DNA of 35,656 bases, taken from an uncultured Candidatus Melainabacteria bacterium (GTDB taxonomy: Bacteria > Cyanobacteriota > Vampirovibrionia > Gastranaerophilales > Gastranaerophilaceae). The notes below the pieces were generated by a model, which saw nothing but the letters and a program-made list of their open reading frames with translations, searched no databases and was not told the origin of the DNA. The stretch spans positions 1-35,656 of the forward strand of contig CAKUZO010000011.1 in the NCBI GenBank assembly GCA_934717895.1. Reading direction: 5' to 3'. Below, piece by piece: positions 1-8,607 of this stretch. The translations under genes were made by a program, and so were the position numbers. Positions within the stretch are counted from its first letter, which is position 1. Each line of letters starts with the position of its first letter.

Positions 1-62
1 ACGAATGTGGTTATTCTACAAGATTGGCTGAAACTACATTGATGGTTGCTGAAAAATTATAA
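1..62 (+). CDS. 3' end of an unidentified protein (partial)
   Basis: The only frame open from the window edge ends with TAA at 60-62 and encodes the last 19 residues of a protein, ending TTLMVAEKL. The terminator that follows at 92-124 supports a real gene end. Too little remains to name a family. Confidence 0.55.
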   Translation, partial: ECGYSTRLAETTLMVAEKL

Positions 63-91
63 TTGATTTTATAATTTGTAAATAATCGAAA

Positions 92-124
92 AACAAGTCT
101 GATTTATTTCAGGCTTGTTTTTTT
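92..124 (+). terminator. Rho-independent terminator
   Basis: An 11-bp stem (AACAAGTCTGA at 92-102 with TCAGGCTTGTT at 109-119, one G-U pair) and a 6-base loop run into a T tract. It ends the gene entering from the left. Its T tract also supplies the TTGTTT -35 box of the next gene. Confidence 0.85.
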
Positions 125-149
125 GTAAAAAAAATGGTATTATACATTT
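115..149 (+). promoter_or_regulatory. Sigma70-type promoter, predicted leaderless
   Basis: TTGTTT (115-120), a 17-base spacer and TATTAT (138-143) are followed by exactly six bases before the ATG at 150. The predicted transcription start is the A of the start codon. There is no Shine-Dalgarno sequence. Confidence 0.6.
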
Positions 150-524
150 ATGATAAAAAAATATTTTGTATTAACTTTAATTTTATTTTCTTGTTTGTCA
201 TGTTCGGCAGCAACATACTTGGGTGTAAAAATTCCTGTTCTTGGTGGAACAATATCTGACAAAAGAGTTCAAAGTTCAATTATCAGCTATGCATACAACA
301 AAGTTGCAAGAGCTAGCAAAGGTTGTCATGAACTTCATCTTGTAGATACGAAAGTTGTCAATGAACCTTCAAACGTAAAATACAACAAGTATGGAAAACA
401 GATTTCAGGCAATTGGCAAGAAGAGTGGACGGTTAATGCTTGCGGACAAAAATATATTGTGCCCGTGGATTTTCAGCTCACAACTGCCGGAACCAGATAT
501 GTTGTAAAAGATGTGAAAAAATAG
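150..524 (+). CDS. Small secreted protein of unknown function
   Basis: A 124-residue protein. The first ~21 residues form a classic signal peptide: two Lys, a hydrophobic stretch (FVLTLILF), then SCSAA. Cleavage by signal peptidase I after CSA is likely; a lipoprotein reading at LFSC is possible but the box is poor. The mature part is about 100 residues, mostly beta-like, with two Cys (in KGCHE and NACGQ) that could form a disulfide. I recognise no family. The gene has its own promoter and no Shine-Dalgarno. It converges on the M16 peptidase gene with only two bases between the stop codons, leaving no room for a terminator. Confidence 0.75.
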   Translation: MIKKYFVLTLILFSCLSCSAATYLGVKIPVLGGTISDKRVQSSIISYAYNKVARASKGCHELHLVDTKVVNEPSNVKYNKYGKQISGNWQEEWTVNACGQKYIVPVDFQLTTAGTRYVVKDVKK

Positions 525-526
525 CA

Positions 527-3328
527 TTATTTAGTTAAACCATCTAAATATTCTTTGTTAGCTTTGAGAGTATCATCAGTTGCAACAATTGAGTAGGTTG
601 GCTTGCCGGAGAAAATGTAGTTCGCTGCATTATATATGTCTTCTGCTGTAATTTTATCAATTTCATTGAATAGTAAGTTTTCTCTTTCTAATCCATAAGG
701 AGAATTTAAACCTTGTAATAAAGAGATTGTTTTGTCATCAGAGGCATGATTTGAATTTAAAACACTATTTTTTAGGCTTAATTTTGCATTTGCAAGTTCT
801 TCATCTGTAACTTTTTCAGTTTTAATTTTTTCAATATGTCTGTTGAAACCATCAATAGATTTTTTTACATTATCAAAACTTTGTTCGCCTGTTTCTTTGT
901 TATCAGTTGTTGTGCCGATTTTCAGCGACATAACGCCAATGTTTTCATAATTTTTTGTACCAGATTTTACGTGATAAGCAAGTTTTTCTTTTTCACGCAA
1001 ATCTGAGAATAGTCTTGAAGACGGGTTGCCGCCCAAAATAGTATTAAGAAGGGAAATAGTCACTTTGTCTTTAATATTATCGTTAATTTTGTATTTGAAT
1101 GCTTCAACTATTTCTGCTTGGTTTTTAAAATCAACTTCTGTAAGAACTTTTGTTTCTGTAACTGGTTTATAAATATCTTTTAAATCTTTTTTAGCAAATT
1201 CTTTTGTCGGATTAAGCTTTGTTAAACCGCTAAATAATGTGTTGCTAAGTTCTGCTTTTTTGTCAAATGGAGCTGCTACAACTGTTTCTCCAACACTATT
1301 TTGAACAATAGAATTATAATAATGTTTTACATCTTCAAGAGTAAGAGAGTCAAGTTCATTCAAGATTTGTTCTTTGGAATATCCTTCCGGCAAACCTTTA
1401 TACAGCTCGCTATCAAGCTTGTCATAGGCTGATTTTTCAGATAAAACAATGTTTTCTTTTATGTTCTTTTTGGCACGTTCAAAATCTTCTTGTGTAAAAC
1501 GAGGATTTTCTACGGATTCTTTTAGTGCTTCTAGACCTTTTTTCAAATCCTCAGAGTCACAAGTAATAACAGAAGTTATTGCATTTTCACTTGCACCTGT
1601 CGCAACACCTATACCATTTTTTGCCATATCTGTTTCAAAGTCTTCTTGTTTTCTAAACATTGTACCTTCGTCGAAAATTTCACCAAGGACAAGCATTGCA
1701 GACGGCTTTTCCGGTACATAGTTGTCATTTCTTAGTTTTAGGACAAGATTTACTGTGTCAGTTTTAGAGTTTATCGTAACTGCACGTATATTGTTTCTTA
1801 AATTATATTCTTTTACAGAAGATAGGTTGATTGCTTCTTTTTTGTTTGCACCTGTAAATGAAACAGTTTTATGGTTTTGTTTGATAGTTTCTTCTGTTGC
1901 AGATGATGGGTGAACCATTGTTACTGAGGCTTTGTTAACGTCTAAATATTTTTTTGCAGTATTAACCAAATCATCAGCAGTCATTGATTTAACAATATTT
2001 TCATATTCGTTCAAGTAGTTCTGATTGTTTTCAAGTATAAAGGTTCCAACTGCATTGTTTGTTCGGTATGAGTCTTCAAAAATATTTGAAAAACGCTGCA
2101 ACATTAACTTCTTTATAATTTGCATTTCATCATTTGTTGGCGGGTTGTTTGTAATATTACCAATTTTATTAAAAATAGTCTTTAAAACTTTTTCAGAATT
2201 TTCGTCACTGCAATTTGCAACAAACATCAGAACTTGTCCGGCATTTGGATCAGTGCTGATTTTTTCGATATCATGAAAACAATTTGAATTATATTGTTTC
2301 AATTCCTTGTCAATGCGGGAAATTTTAGAGCTTGCCAAAAGCAAGTTTAGCGCTTTTGCATAGACTCTATCTTTTGTATTATTTGATGCAGGCCCGTTAA
2401 AACCTACAACAACAGTTGAAGCGGTTGCTTTATCAGAAATAATATCTTCACGTAACGCTTTTTGAGTCGGAGTCAAATTCTCGTTATGTTGAGGTGTTTT
2501 CGGTTGGTTTTTGGACGTAAAATACTTCGAAATAAGTTTCATTGTTTCGTCCGGTTTCACTTCTCCTGAAATTACCGTAACCATATTGGCAGGATAATAG
2601 TTGTTTTTGTAATAATTTACAACATCATCACGAGTCAGATTTGTAATATTATCCGTCGTTCCACCAATCATGTCGCTTGATGTTGATTTAATACCGTATA
2701 AATTCTTAATCATTTTATTTACAGCCAAATTCTCCGGATCTGATGTAATCATATTGATTTCAGAGTTTACAATTTCTTTTTCTTTTTCCAATTTGTCGGT
2801 TGCAAATAGAGGTGTTTCAAGCATTGAAGCGTGAAGTTTAATTTTATTTTCCAAATCATTTTCATTCAAAAGATTTGAGCTGATGAAATAATTTGTTTCA
2901 GCAAAACCGGTTGAAGCATTTGTAGATGCTCCCATTTTATCAACTTTTTTGAAGAAATCTCCTTGTTCAAGACCTTCCGAACCGTTAAAGAGGTTGTGCT
3001 CGATATAATGACTTATACCTCTAATCTTATCCGGTTCATTCATTGAGCCGGTATTCACGTACGTTCTAAGGACGGTTTCGCCTTCCTGAGGTACAATGAT
3101 AACCCTTTGTCCGTTTGCGAGCTTATAACAGTGAGCTTTTGTGTCGTAAGGCAAATTCATTTCACCGGTTTTTGTATAAGTCATCGGTGTTTTTACTGCA
3201 AAATCCGGTCTAACGTCAGCTACCTGCTCAATTTGTGGATTTGTCTGAGATGTTTCAGAACCTTTAAAAGCCGGTTTGCAGAGTTTTGCGTAATTATTTA
3301 CACTATTAATTAAATTAATTCTATACAC
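527..3328 (-). CDS. M16 (insulinase/pitrilysin) family zinc peptidase
   Basis: A 933-residue metallopeptidase with duplicated M16 halves. The first half carries the inverted zinc motif HYIEH at residues 107-111, and the distal Glu is probably E185 or E190 in EKEIVNSE, so it should be catalytically competent. The second half (roughly residue 500 on) has the inactive-domain features, including the substrate-contacting region near SRLFSDLREKEKLAY. Start is GTG at 3328; no Shine-Dalgarno is visible, and TTTAAT lies six bases upstream. There is no signal peptide. Instead the first ~25 residues are polar and Asn-rich and end in PAFKGSE, a motif echoed in the protein at 15806. It probably degrades peptides; whether it acts in the cytoplasm or outside is unclear. 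Confidence 0.92.
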   Translation of the reverse strand: MYRINLINSVNNYAKLCKPAFKGSETSQTNPQIEQVADVRPDFAVKTPMTYTKTGEMNLPYDTKAHCYKLANGQRVIIVPQEGETVLRTYVNTGSMNEPDKIRGISHYIEHNLFNGSEGLEQGDFFKKVDKMGASTNASTGFAETNYFISSNLLNENDLENKIKLHASMLETPLFATDKLEKEKEIVNSEINMITSDPENLAVNKMIKNLYGIKSTSSDMIGGTTDNITNLTRDDVVNYYKNNYYPANMVTVISGEVKPDETMKLISKYFTSKNQPKTPQHNENLTPTQKALREDIISDKATASTVVVGFNGPASNNTKDRVYAKALNLLLASSKISRIDKELKQYNSNCFHDIEKISTDPNAGQVLMFVANCSDENSEKVLKTIFNKIGNITNNPPTNDEMQIIKKLMLQRFSNIFEDSYRTNNAVGTFILENNQNYLNEYENIVKSMTADDLVNTAKKYLDVNKASVTMVHPSSATEETIKQNHKTVSFTGANKKEAINLSSVKEYNLRNNIRAVTINSKTDTVNLVLKLRNDNYVPEKPSAMLVLGEIFDEGTMFRKQEDFETDMAKNGIGVATGASENAITSVITCDSEDLKKGLEALKESVENPRFTQEDFERAKKNIKENIVLSEKSAYDKLDSELYKGLPEGYSKEQILNELDSLTLEDVKHYYNSIVQNSVGETVVAAPFDKKAELSNTLFSGLTKLNPTKEFAKKDLKDIYKPVTETKVLTEVDFKNQAEIVEAFKYKINDNIKDKVTISLLNTILGGNPSSRLFSDLREKEKLAYHVKSGTKNYENIGVMSLKIGTTTDNKETGEQSFDNVKKSIDGFNRHIEKIKTEKVTDEELANAKLSLKNSVLNSNHASDDKTISLLQGLNSPYGLERENLLFNEIDKITAEDIYNAANYIFSGKPTYSIVATDDTLKANKEYLDGLTK

Positions 3329-3382
3329 GTATATATTAAAACAGAGAGAAGATAAAAATTGCTAATTTGCTTTACAAAAGTT

Positions 3383-3411
3383 AAAAAAGAGGCAACCTGT
3401 AAGGCTGCCTC
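3383..3411 (-). terminator. Rho-independent terminator of dapL
   Basis: Read on the minus strand, GAGGCAGCC, a 5-base loop and GGTTGCCTC form a 9-bp stem with one G-U pair, followed by six T. It lies just past the dapL stop and before the M16 gene, so the two are separate transcription units. Confidence 0.9.
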
Positions 3412-3418
3412 AAACTTA

Positions 3419-4585
3419 TTAATAGTGAATTCCTGCGTCTTTCATACGTTGAATACATTTTTTGATAGTTTCAACATCTTTTGTAAGAGCGACTCTAAAA
3501 TAGCCTTCACCATACTTGCCGTAACCGTTTCCTGGTGGAACAACAACGTGAGCTTTTTCAAGCATAACGGTAACAAATTCTTCTGATGTCATTCCTTTTG
3601 GAACAGGAAGCCACAAATAGAAAGTAGCTTTTGAAGGTTTGATGTCCCAACCAAGTTCTTTAAAGCCTTCTTCTGCGGCATCACGACGTTCTTGGTACAT
3701 ATTATTCAAATCTGTAATATATTTTTCATCAACAGTAAATGCAGTTGTTGCAGCTTGTTGAATGGCTTTAAATGTTCCTGAATCAATGTTGTTTTTAATT
3801 GTGCCGAGAGCTTTTACAGCATCTGCGTTACCGCAAACAAAGCCGACTCTCCAACCTGTCATATTATATGATTTTGAATGAGAGTAAAATTCAATTGCAA
3901 CATCTTTCGCCCCCTCAACTTGTAATACAGATGGAGCCTTATAGCCGTCAAAAGTCATTTCAGAATATGCCATATCTGAGCAAAGCAAAATGTCATATTT
4001 TTTACAGAAATCAACAGCTTTTTTCCAAAAATCCAAGTCAGCAGTAGCACTTGTCGGATTGTTCGGATAGTTCAAAAACATAAGTTTTGATTTTTTTGCA
4101 ATATCTTCTGGAATTTTATCAAAATCAGGAAGATATCCGTTTTCTTCTAAAAGAGGCATTTCATAAGGAGTTCCACCTGCAAAGATTGTCGCATTGTGAT
4201 AAACAGGATATCCCGGATCAGGAACCAATGTGTAGTCACCTTTATCAACATAAGCAAAGAAAATATGTGCAATAGCTTCTTTTGAACCGATATTTGCAAG
4301 CATTTCGGTATCCGGATTAAGTTCAACGCCAAAACGACGTTTTATCCAGTCACAAGCACCTTTTCTAAATTGTTCTGTGCCGTTATAAGGTGGATAATCG
4401 TGGTTTTTAGGGTTGTCAATAGCCTTGTGCATTTCGTCAACAATAGGTTGAAGAGTCGGGCTATCAGGATCGCCAATACCTAAGCTTATAATATCAATTC
4501 CTTTTGCTTTTGCTTCCGCAATTTTTCTATCAATTTCGGCAAACAAATATGGAGGAATTTGCTCTAATCTTTCAGATACTTTCAT
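3419..4585 (-). CDS. dapL: LL-diaminopimelate aminotransferase
   Basis: A 388-residue fold-type I PLP aminotransferase. It converts tetrahydrodipicolinate and glutamate directly to LL-diaminopimelate, bypassing the acylated intermediates of the classical lysine and peptidoglycan route. Visible signatures are the N-terminal ISLGIGDPD motif, the NYPNNPTSA cofactor-pocket motif, and the PLP lysine in SHSKSYNMTGWRVG. The length fits DapL. The start at 4585 has a canonical AAGGAG five to six bases upstream. It is divergent from ruvB and has its own terminator. Close alternatives are other class I/II aminotransferases such as aspartate aminotransferase, but the overall motif pattern favours DapL. 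Presence of DapL fits a cyanobacterial-lineage organism. Confidence 0.9.
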   Translation of the reverse strand: MKVSERLEQIPPYLFAEIDRKIAEAKAKGIDIISLGIGDPDSPTLQPIVDEMHKAIDNPKNHDYPPYNGTEQFRKGACDWIKRRFGVELNPDTEMLANIGSKEAIAHIFFAYVDKGDYTLVPDPGYPVYHNATIFAGGTPYEMPLLEENGYLPDFDKIPEDIAKKSKLMFLNYPNNPTSATADLDFWKKAVDFCKKYDILLCSDMAYSEMTFDGYKAPSVLQVEGAKDVAIEFYSHSKSYNMTGWRVGFVCGNADAVKALGTIKNNIDSGTFKAIQQAATTAFTVDEKYITDLNNMYQERRDAAEEGFKELGWDIKPSKATFYLWLPVPKGMTSEEFVTVMLEKAHVVVPPGNGYGKYGEGYFRVALTKDVETIKKCIQRMKDAGIHY

Positions 4586-4696
4586 TAAATCTCCTTCTTA
4601 ATAATTTGTCTTATACACTGGTTTTATGATATCATAAATATAAAGTGAATTCAATAAACTTCAATGTTGTATTTTTGGAGTTTAAGGTGGAGAAAA

Positions 4697-5773
4697 ATGA
4701 GTATAATAGCAGATGACAACGATTTTGAGCACAAGCCGATTGCAGAGAAGAAAAAGACTTCTGTAATTAAATCAGAGGCACTTGATAATGATAAGAATTT
4801 TGAAAACTGTATCAGACCAAAATCTTTTGATACATATATTGGTCAATCTGCCTTGAAAGAAACCTTGAAAATTTCGATTGCAGCGGCTAAAAAAAGAGAA
4901 TTGCCACTGGATCACCTGCTTTTTTACGGGCCTCCGGGGCTTGGGAAAACTACTCTTGCAGGCGTAATCGCAGAACAAATGGGAGTAGATATAAAAATTA
5001 CATCAGCTCCGGCACTTGAACGTCCACGTGATATCATAGGAATTTTGATGTCTTTAAAAGGCGGTGAAATCTTGTTCATAGACGAAATCCACAGACTTAA
5101 TAAGGTTGCAGAAGAAATTTTGTACCCAGCTATGGAAGATTTTTTCTTGGATATGACGACAGGCAAAAGTCAGACTGTAAAGACGCTTAGGGTTCCGTTA
5201 CCGAAATTTACATTGATTGGAGCAACGACAAAGGCTGGAGAGCTTTCTGGCCCGCTTAGAGATAGATTTGGGATAATCCACAGACTTGAATTTTATACGG
5301 AAGATGAATTGGCACAAGTTATTACACGTACTGCCGGAATTTTGAATATCGAAATTACAGAAGAAGGAGCACACGCTATTGCGCGTCGTTCAAGAGGAAC
5401 TCCACGTATCGCAAACAGGCTTGTAAAAAGAGTTTCTGACTATGCCCTTGTAAAACATGATGGAAAAATTACAGAAGATGTTGCAAATAAGTCACTTGAT
5501 ATTTTAAAAATCGACAACTATGGCTTAGACAACACTGACAGAAGCCTTTTGCGCCTGATTATTGAGAAATATGACGGTGGCCCAGTCGGTATTGAAACAA
5601 TAGCAGCCGCAATTGGGGAAGATGTCAGAACAATTGAAGATGTTTGTGAGCCATTTTTGCTTCAAGCCGGACTTTTGCAGAGAACGCCACGTGGTAGAAA
5701 GGTTTCGCCTGCAACGTACAGGCATCTTGGCTATAAAATAGCAAAACCAACTAATCAACAATCTTTATTTTAA
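4697..5773 (+). CDS. ruvB: Holliday junction branch-migration helicase subunit RuvB
   Basis: A 358-residue AAA+ motor that drives branch migration with RuvA. Walker A is GPPGLGKTT, Walker B is DEIH, sensor 1 lies in LIGATTKAG, and the arginine-finger region is GPLRDRFG. The C-terminal winged-helix DNA-binding domain ends in [15 protein letters not shown] chose ATG 4697, preceded by GGTGGAG, over an in-frame ATG at 4664 that lacks a ribosome site and adds non-conserved residues. The N-terminal ~35 residues are a Lys/Asp-rich extension. No ruvA or ruvC is nearby. A strong hairpin follows the stop. Confidence 0.95.
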   Translation: MSIIADDNDFEHKPIAEKKKTSVIKSEALDNDKNFENCIRPKSFDTYIGQSALKETLKISIAAAKKRELPLDHLLFYGPPGLGKTTLAGVIAEQMGVDIKITSAPALERPRDIIGILMSLKGGEILFIDEIHRLNKVAEEILYPAMEDFFLDMTTGKSQTVKTLRVPLPKFTLIGATTKAGELSGPLRDRFGIIHRLEFYTEDELAQVITRTAGILNIEITEEGAHAIARRSRGTPRIANRLVKRVSDYALVKHDGKITEDVANKSLDILKIDNYGLDNTDRSLLRLIIEKYDGGPVGIETIAAAIGEDVRTIEDVCEPFLLQAGLLQRTPRGRKVSPATYRHLGYKIAKPTNQQSLF

Positions 5774-5777
5774 ATAA

Positions 5778-5805
5778 AAGAGCCGTTTTATAAAAAACGG
5801 CTCTT
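5778..5805. terminator. Bidirectional hairpin terminator between ruvB and the prepilin gene
   Basis: A perfect 12-bp inverted repeat (AAGAGCCGTTTT at 5778-5789, AAAACGGCTCTT at 5794-5805) separates convergent genes. A better T tract follows on the minus strand (TTTTATTT) than on the plus strand, so it probably serves both. Confidence 0.8.
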
Positions 5806-5822
5806 AAAACTTTATTTATAAA

Positions 5823-6530
5823 TTAATAATCCATTTTCCAGCCATTGGACATGAGGTGTTTAATCGCATCAAAGTGGTCTGTTTCGTATGGAATACTTCC
5901 TAGTTTTCCATTTTTATCTATTGCGAAAATAAAAAGATCAACATTCTCGATATTTGGACCTTTGTCCCCATTTACATCAACCATAACGCCAACAGCTTTT
6001 CCATATCTGTAATCATTATTAACAACCAAACCATGTGGGAAAAAATAAAATATCATACCATCAGCTGTGTAAAAGCCAGTAAGGTTATGAATATAAGCAG
6101 CAATCCAAGGTATAGGAGTAGAACCCCTCGCTATTTCGTTTTTACATTTGTTATTTTCATCGCACCAAAAGGATGCATGGTATACTTTTTGAGTACAAGC
6201 TTCGCCTTTACAAGTTTTTACCGCTTTTAAATATTTTGGTATAACTTCTTCAAAAACAGAAGGATTTCCATAACTATCTTCACACGTTGAATCTGCAAAA
6301 ACACAAACTCCATCTGAAAATAAATGTGTAGAACCAAAGTCGCTTACTCCCTCATCTGCTTGCATTTGCTTCATCATGTTTTGTGAAATACTTAACGCCT
6401 TTTTTAGACCATTTACATACACCTGTTTTTGATGATTTTGTATCAAAGTCGGTAACGTCATGGCAGCAACAACACCGATAATTCCTAGTGTTATTAAAAC
6501 CTCAGCAAGTGTGAACCCATTCTTTTTCAT
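5823..6530 (-). CDS. Type II/IV pseudopilin-like prepilin protein
   Basis: A 235-residue protein with a class III signal peptide: MKKNG is cut before F6, E10 is the +5 glutamate, and a ~22-residue hydrophobic helix follows. The mature domain has six Cys (76, 83, 107, 112, 123, 129), enough for three disulfides. Near residue 185 it carries DVNGDKGPN, resembling the calcium loop of GspG-type major pseudopilins. It would be processed by a prepilin peptidase and assembled by a type II secretion or type IV pilus machine, none of which is encoded here. AAGGAG precedes the start. The upstream spacer is shared with a divergent XRE regulator and is full of palindromic TTATAAGT sites, so expression is probably repressed by it. 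Similar stand-alone prepilins are, to my recollection, numerous in Gastranaerophilales genomes. Confidence 0.88.
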   Translation of the reverse strand: MKKNGFTLAEVLITLGIIGVVAAMTLPTLIQNHQKQVYVNGLKKALSISQNMMKQMQADEGVSDFGSTHLFSDGVCVFADSTCEDSYGNPSVFEEVIPKYLKAVKTCKGEACTQKVYHASFWCDENNKCKNEIARGSTPIPWIAAYIHNLTGFYTADGMIFYFFPHGLVVNNDYRYGKAVGVMVDVNGDKGPNIENVDLFIFAIDKNGKLGSIPYETDHFDAIKHLMSNGWKMDY

Positions 6531-6545
6531 AATTTCTCCTTTTAC

Positions 6546-6622
6546 TTATAAGTTATAACTTATATAATAAAAATTATAAGTAACTACAAGTTATAAGTCA
6601 AGCTTTGTATAATTATAAGTTA
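6546..6622. promoter_or_regulatory. Operator cluster between the prepilin and XRE genes
   Basis: TTATAAGT occurs four times in this divergent spacer, at 6546, 6574, 6591 and 6613. The first is embedded in a perfect 18-bp palindrome TATAAGTTATAACTTATA (6547-6564). The last overlaps the XRE gene's -10 box and start codon. This is the expected layout for a dimeric HTH repressor controlling its own gene and the divergent prepilin gene. Binding is inferred, not shown. Confidence 0.6.
6608..6621 (+). promoter_or_regulatory. -10 box of the XRE regulator, near-leaderless
   Basis: A perfect TATAAT (6608-6613) sits eight bases before the ATG at 6622 and no Shine-Dalgarno is present. The leader would be about 0-2 bases. 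No convincing -35 box is visible. Confidence 0.5.
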
Positions 6623-6843
6623 TGAATAGAGATGAATTGCTGAAAAAGTTTGGAAAAAATGTAAAAATTGAACGTATTCGGAAAGATTTAACGCAAGAAA
6701 AGCTTGCTGAACTTATGAATAAGAGTCAGAATTATATCGCCTGTATTGAATGTGGTCGTCAAAATATGTCACTTGCAAAGGTTTTAGAACTTGCAAATGT
6801 TCTGCAAATTGATATTGAATCTCTTTTAAAATTTAAAGATTAA
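6622..6843 (+). CDS. XRE-family helix-turn-helix regulator
   Basis: A 73-residue single-domain Cro/C1-type DNA-binding protein. The HTH core lies at about residues 21-60 (LTQEKLAELMNKSQNYIACI), with the typical IECGRQNMSLAKVLELANVL continuation. No sensor or dimerisation domain is attached. It is divergent from the prepilin gene and separated from it by palindromic repeats, so it most likely represses itself and that gene. It converges with yjbQ, with eight bases between stops. A phage or toxin-antitoxin origin is possible, but no partner gene is adjacent. Confidence 0.9.
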   Translation: MNRDELLKKFGKNVKIERIRKDLTQEKLAELMNKSQNYIACIECGRQNMSLAKVLELANVLQIDIESLLKFKD

Positions 6844-6851
6844 TAATTTTA

Positions 6852-7268
6852 TTAATAAACAATCTGCACGTAAACCGTTCTTGTTCTTGCTTTATTATCA
6901 AAATCCACAAGTACTATTTGTTGCCATTGTCCTAATTGCAATGCTCCATCAATCAGCGGAACCATTGTTGAATTCCCGACAATTGAAGCTCTGACGTGTG
7001 CATAGCCGTTTCCGTCATGCCAAGTTGCATCATGATGATAATCTGTATCCATTGGAGCAATTCTATCCAAAGCCTCAGGCAAATCGACCAAAAGCCCAGG
7101 TTCAAATTCAATATTAGTTATTGAAACCGTACTTCCGGCAACATAAACATGAACTACTGCATTTTGCAAAGAATGCATATAAACGGCATTTTTAACCTTT
7201 TGCGTAATATCTATTATGTCGCTATTACCCTTTGTGTTTACACTAAATTTTGCGTTAATTACTGTCAT
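6852..7268 (-). CDS. yjbQ: YjbQ / UPF0047 family protein
   Basis: A 138-residue protein matching the YjbQ (UPF0047) family, a compact trimeric beta fold with conserved His and Asp/Asn residues. The signature runs through DYHHDATWHDGNGYAHVRAS and a C-terminal VLVDFDNKARTRTV. The family is annotated as secondary thiamine-phosphate synthase from weak complementation data; its true role is unsettled. AAAGGAG precedes the start. It lies 20 bases downstream of obg on the same strand and is probably cotranscribed with it. Confidence 0.88.
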   Translation of the reverse strand: MTVINAKFSVNTKGNSDIIDITQKVKNAVYMHSLQNAVVHVYVAGSTVSITNIEFEPGLLVDLPEALDRIAPMDTDYHHDATWHDGNGYAHVRASIVGNSTMVPLIDGALQLGQWQQIVLVDFDNKARTRTVYVQIVY

Positions 7269-7288
7269 ATAAACTCCTTTTAGATAGA

Positions 7289-8572
7289 TTATCCAAATAT
7301 TTCATCTGAATAAAAGGCGAATTCCAAGTGACCAATAATGATTGTATCACCGTCTTTTATGCCTTTTTTAGCAAGTTCTTCAAATACACCCATACCTTTC
7401 ATGATGTTTTGGAACCTGATAACCTGCTCAGAATTACGCTCATCTGTAACACCCGCAATTCTTCCTATTTTACCGCCTTCAATAATATAAGTATCCTTTG
7501 CAACTTTGTAAATCTCAAATGAGCTGTCATCATTATTATAAGCACCCAAATCCTCTTCAACAACAATGTTTGTTTGAGGTTTTGGAATTTCATCGACCTT
7601 TTCTCCCATAAAATCAACGAGTTTATCAACGTTTTCACCTGTTACGGCAGAAATTCCAAACACATCTTGGGCTACTTCTTTAAATTGTTTCAATAATTCA
7701 GCTTTTTTATCTTCATCAATCGAGTCAATTTTATTCAAAGCTACTATTTGATAAAGATTTGCAAGGTGCTCCGAATGTTTTTCCAATTCCAAATTAATCT
7801 TTTTGTAGTTGTCAAAAGGATTTTCCTCAGTTGAATCAACAAGATGCACTAAGAAACGACATCTTTCAACATGACGTAAAAAGTCATGACCGAGTCCAAC
7901 GCCTTCTGATGCACCTTCGATTAGCCCCGGAATATCTGCAACTACATAGCCGTCACCGCTACGCTTTTTTACAACTCCGAGGTTTGGAATAAGTGTCGTA
8001 AACGGATAATCTGCAATTTTAGGTTTAGCAGAGCTTATGCGGCTGATTAGTGTTGATTTGCCCGCATTTGGCATACCTAAAAGTCCGACATCAGCAATAA
8101 GTTTTAATTCTAAGAACAATTCTCTTTCAATCGGCGGTTCTCCCGGTTCACAAAACTGTGGAGCACGCTTTTGAGCAGTTGCAAATCTAGCATTTCCTCG
8201 TCCGCCACGTCCGCCTTTGGCAACCATAACTTTTTGTTCATGCTCTGTCAAATCAGCAATAATATTTCCTGTTTTTACATCACGAACGACTGTTCCAACA
8301 GGAACTTTTATAAACAAATCTTTTGCACAGCGACCATGCATATTTTTTATACTACCGTTTTCGCCACCATCAGCTTTAAATACTGATTTATGTTTAAAAT
8401 CCATTAGAGTCGACATATTTTCATCGCCAATCAAATATACATCACCGCCACGTCCGCCGTCACCGCCTGCCGGACCGCCTTTGTCTACATATTTTTCTCT
8501 ACGCCAAGCAACCATTCCGTTGCCGCCACGTCCTGATACTACCCTGATTTTTGATTTATCTATAAATTTCAT
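7289..8572 (-). CDS. obg: Obg/CgtA ribosome-assembly GTPase
   Basis: A 427-residue GTPase acting in 50S ribosome maturation and stress control. The glycine-rich Obg fold covers about residues 1-158 (GRGGNG, GGDGGRGGD). The G domain has its P-loop at 166-174 (GMPNAGKST), DIPG as G3 and NKID as G4. A C-terminal OCT domain (about residues 345-427) is present; some lineages lack it. The start at 8572 has AAAGGGA upstream. It is divergent from tsaD with only 35 bp between starts, and its -10 box overlaps that of tsaD. yjbQ follows. Confidence 0.95.
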   Translation of the reverse strand: MKFIDKSKIRVVSGRGGNGMVAWRREKYVDKGGPAGGDGGRGGDVYLIGDENMSTLMDFKHKSVFKADGGENGSIKNMHGRCAKDLFIKVPVGTVVRDVKTGNIIADLTEHEQKVMVAKGGRGGRGNARFATAQKRAPQFCEPGEPPIERELFLELKLIADVGLLGMPNAGKSTLISRISSAKPKIADYPFTTLIPNLGVVKKRSGDGYVVADIPGLIEGASEGVGLGHDFLRHVERCRFLVHLVDSTEENPFDNYKKINLELEKHSEHLANLYQIVALNKIDSIDEDKKAELLKQFKEVAQDVFGISAVTGENVDKLVDFMGEKVDEIPKPQTNIVVEEDLGAYNNDDSSFEIYKVAKDTYIIEGGKIGRIAGVTDERNSEQVIRFQNIMKGMGVFEELAKKGIKDGDTIIIGHLEFAFYSDEIFG

Positions 8573-8586
8573 TTTATCCCTTTTCT

Positions 8587-8607
8587 TGTTTATATTATAA
8601 TAATACT
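8587..8607. promoter_or_regulatory. Overlapping divergent -10 boxes of tsaD and obg
   Basis: On the plus strand TATAAT spans 8596-8601, exactly six bases before the tsaD ATG. On the minus strand TATAAT spans 8599-8594, predicting an obg start near 8587 and a 15-base leader that contains AAAGGGA. The two hexamers share four base pairs, so polymerase can occupy only one at a time. Confidence 0.6.

Noticed and set aside
4664..4696. Upstream ATG for ruvB
   Set aside because: No ribosome site there; GGTGGAG precedes the ATG at 4697.
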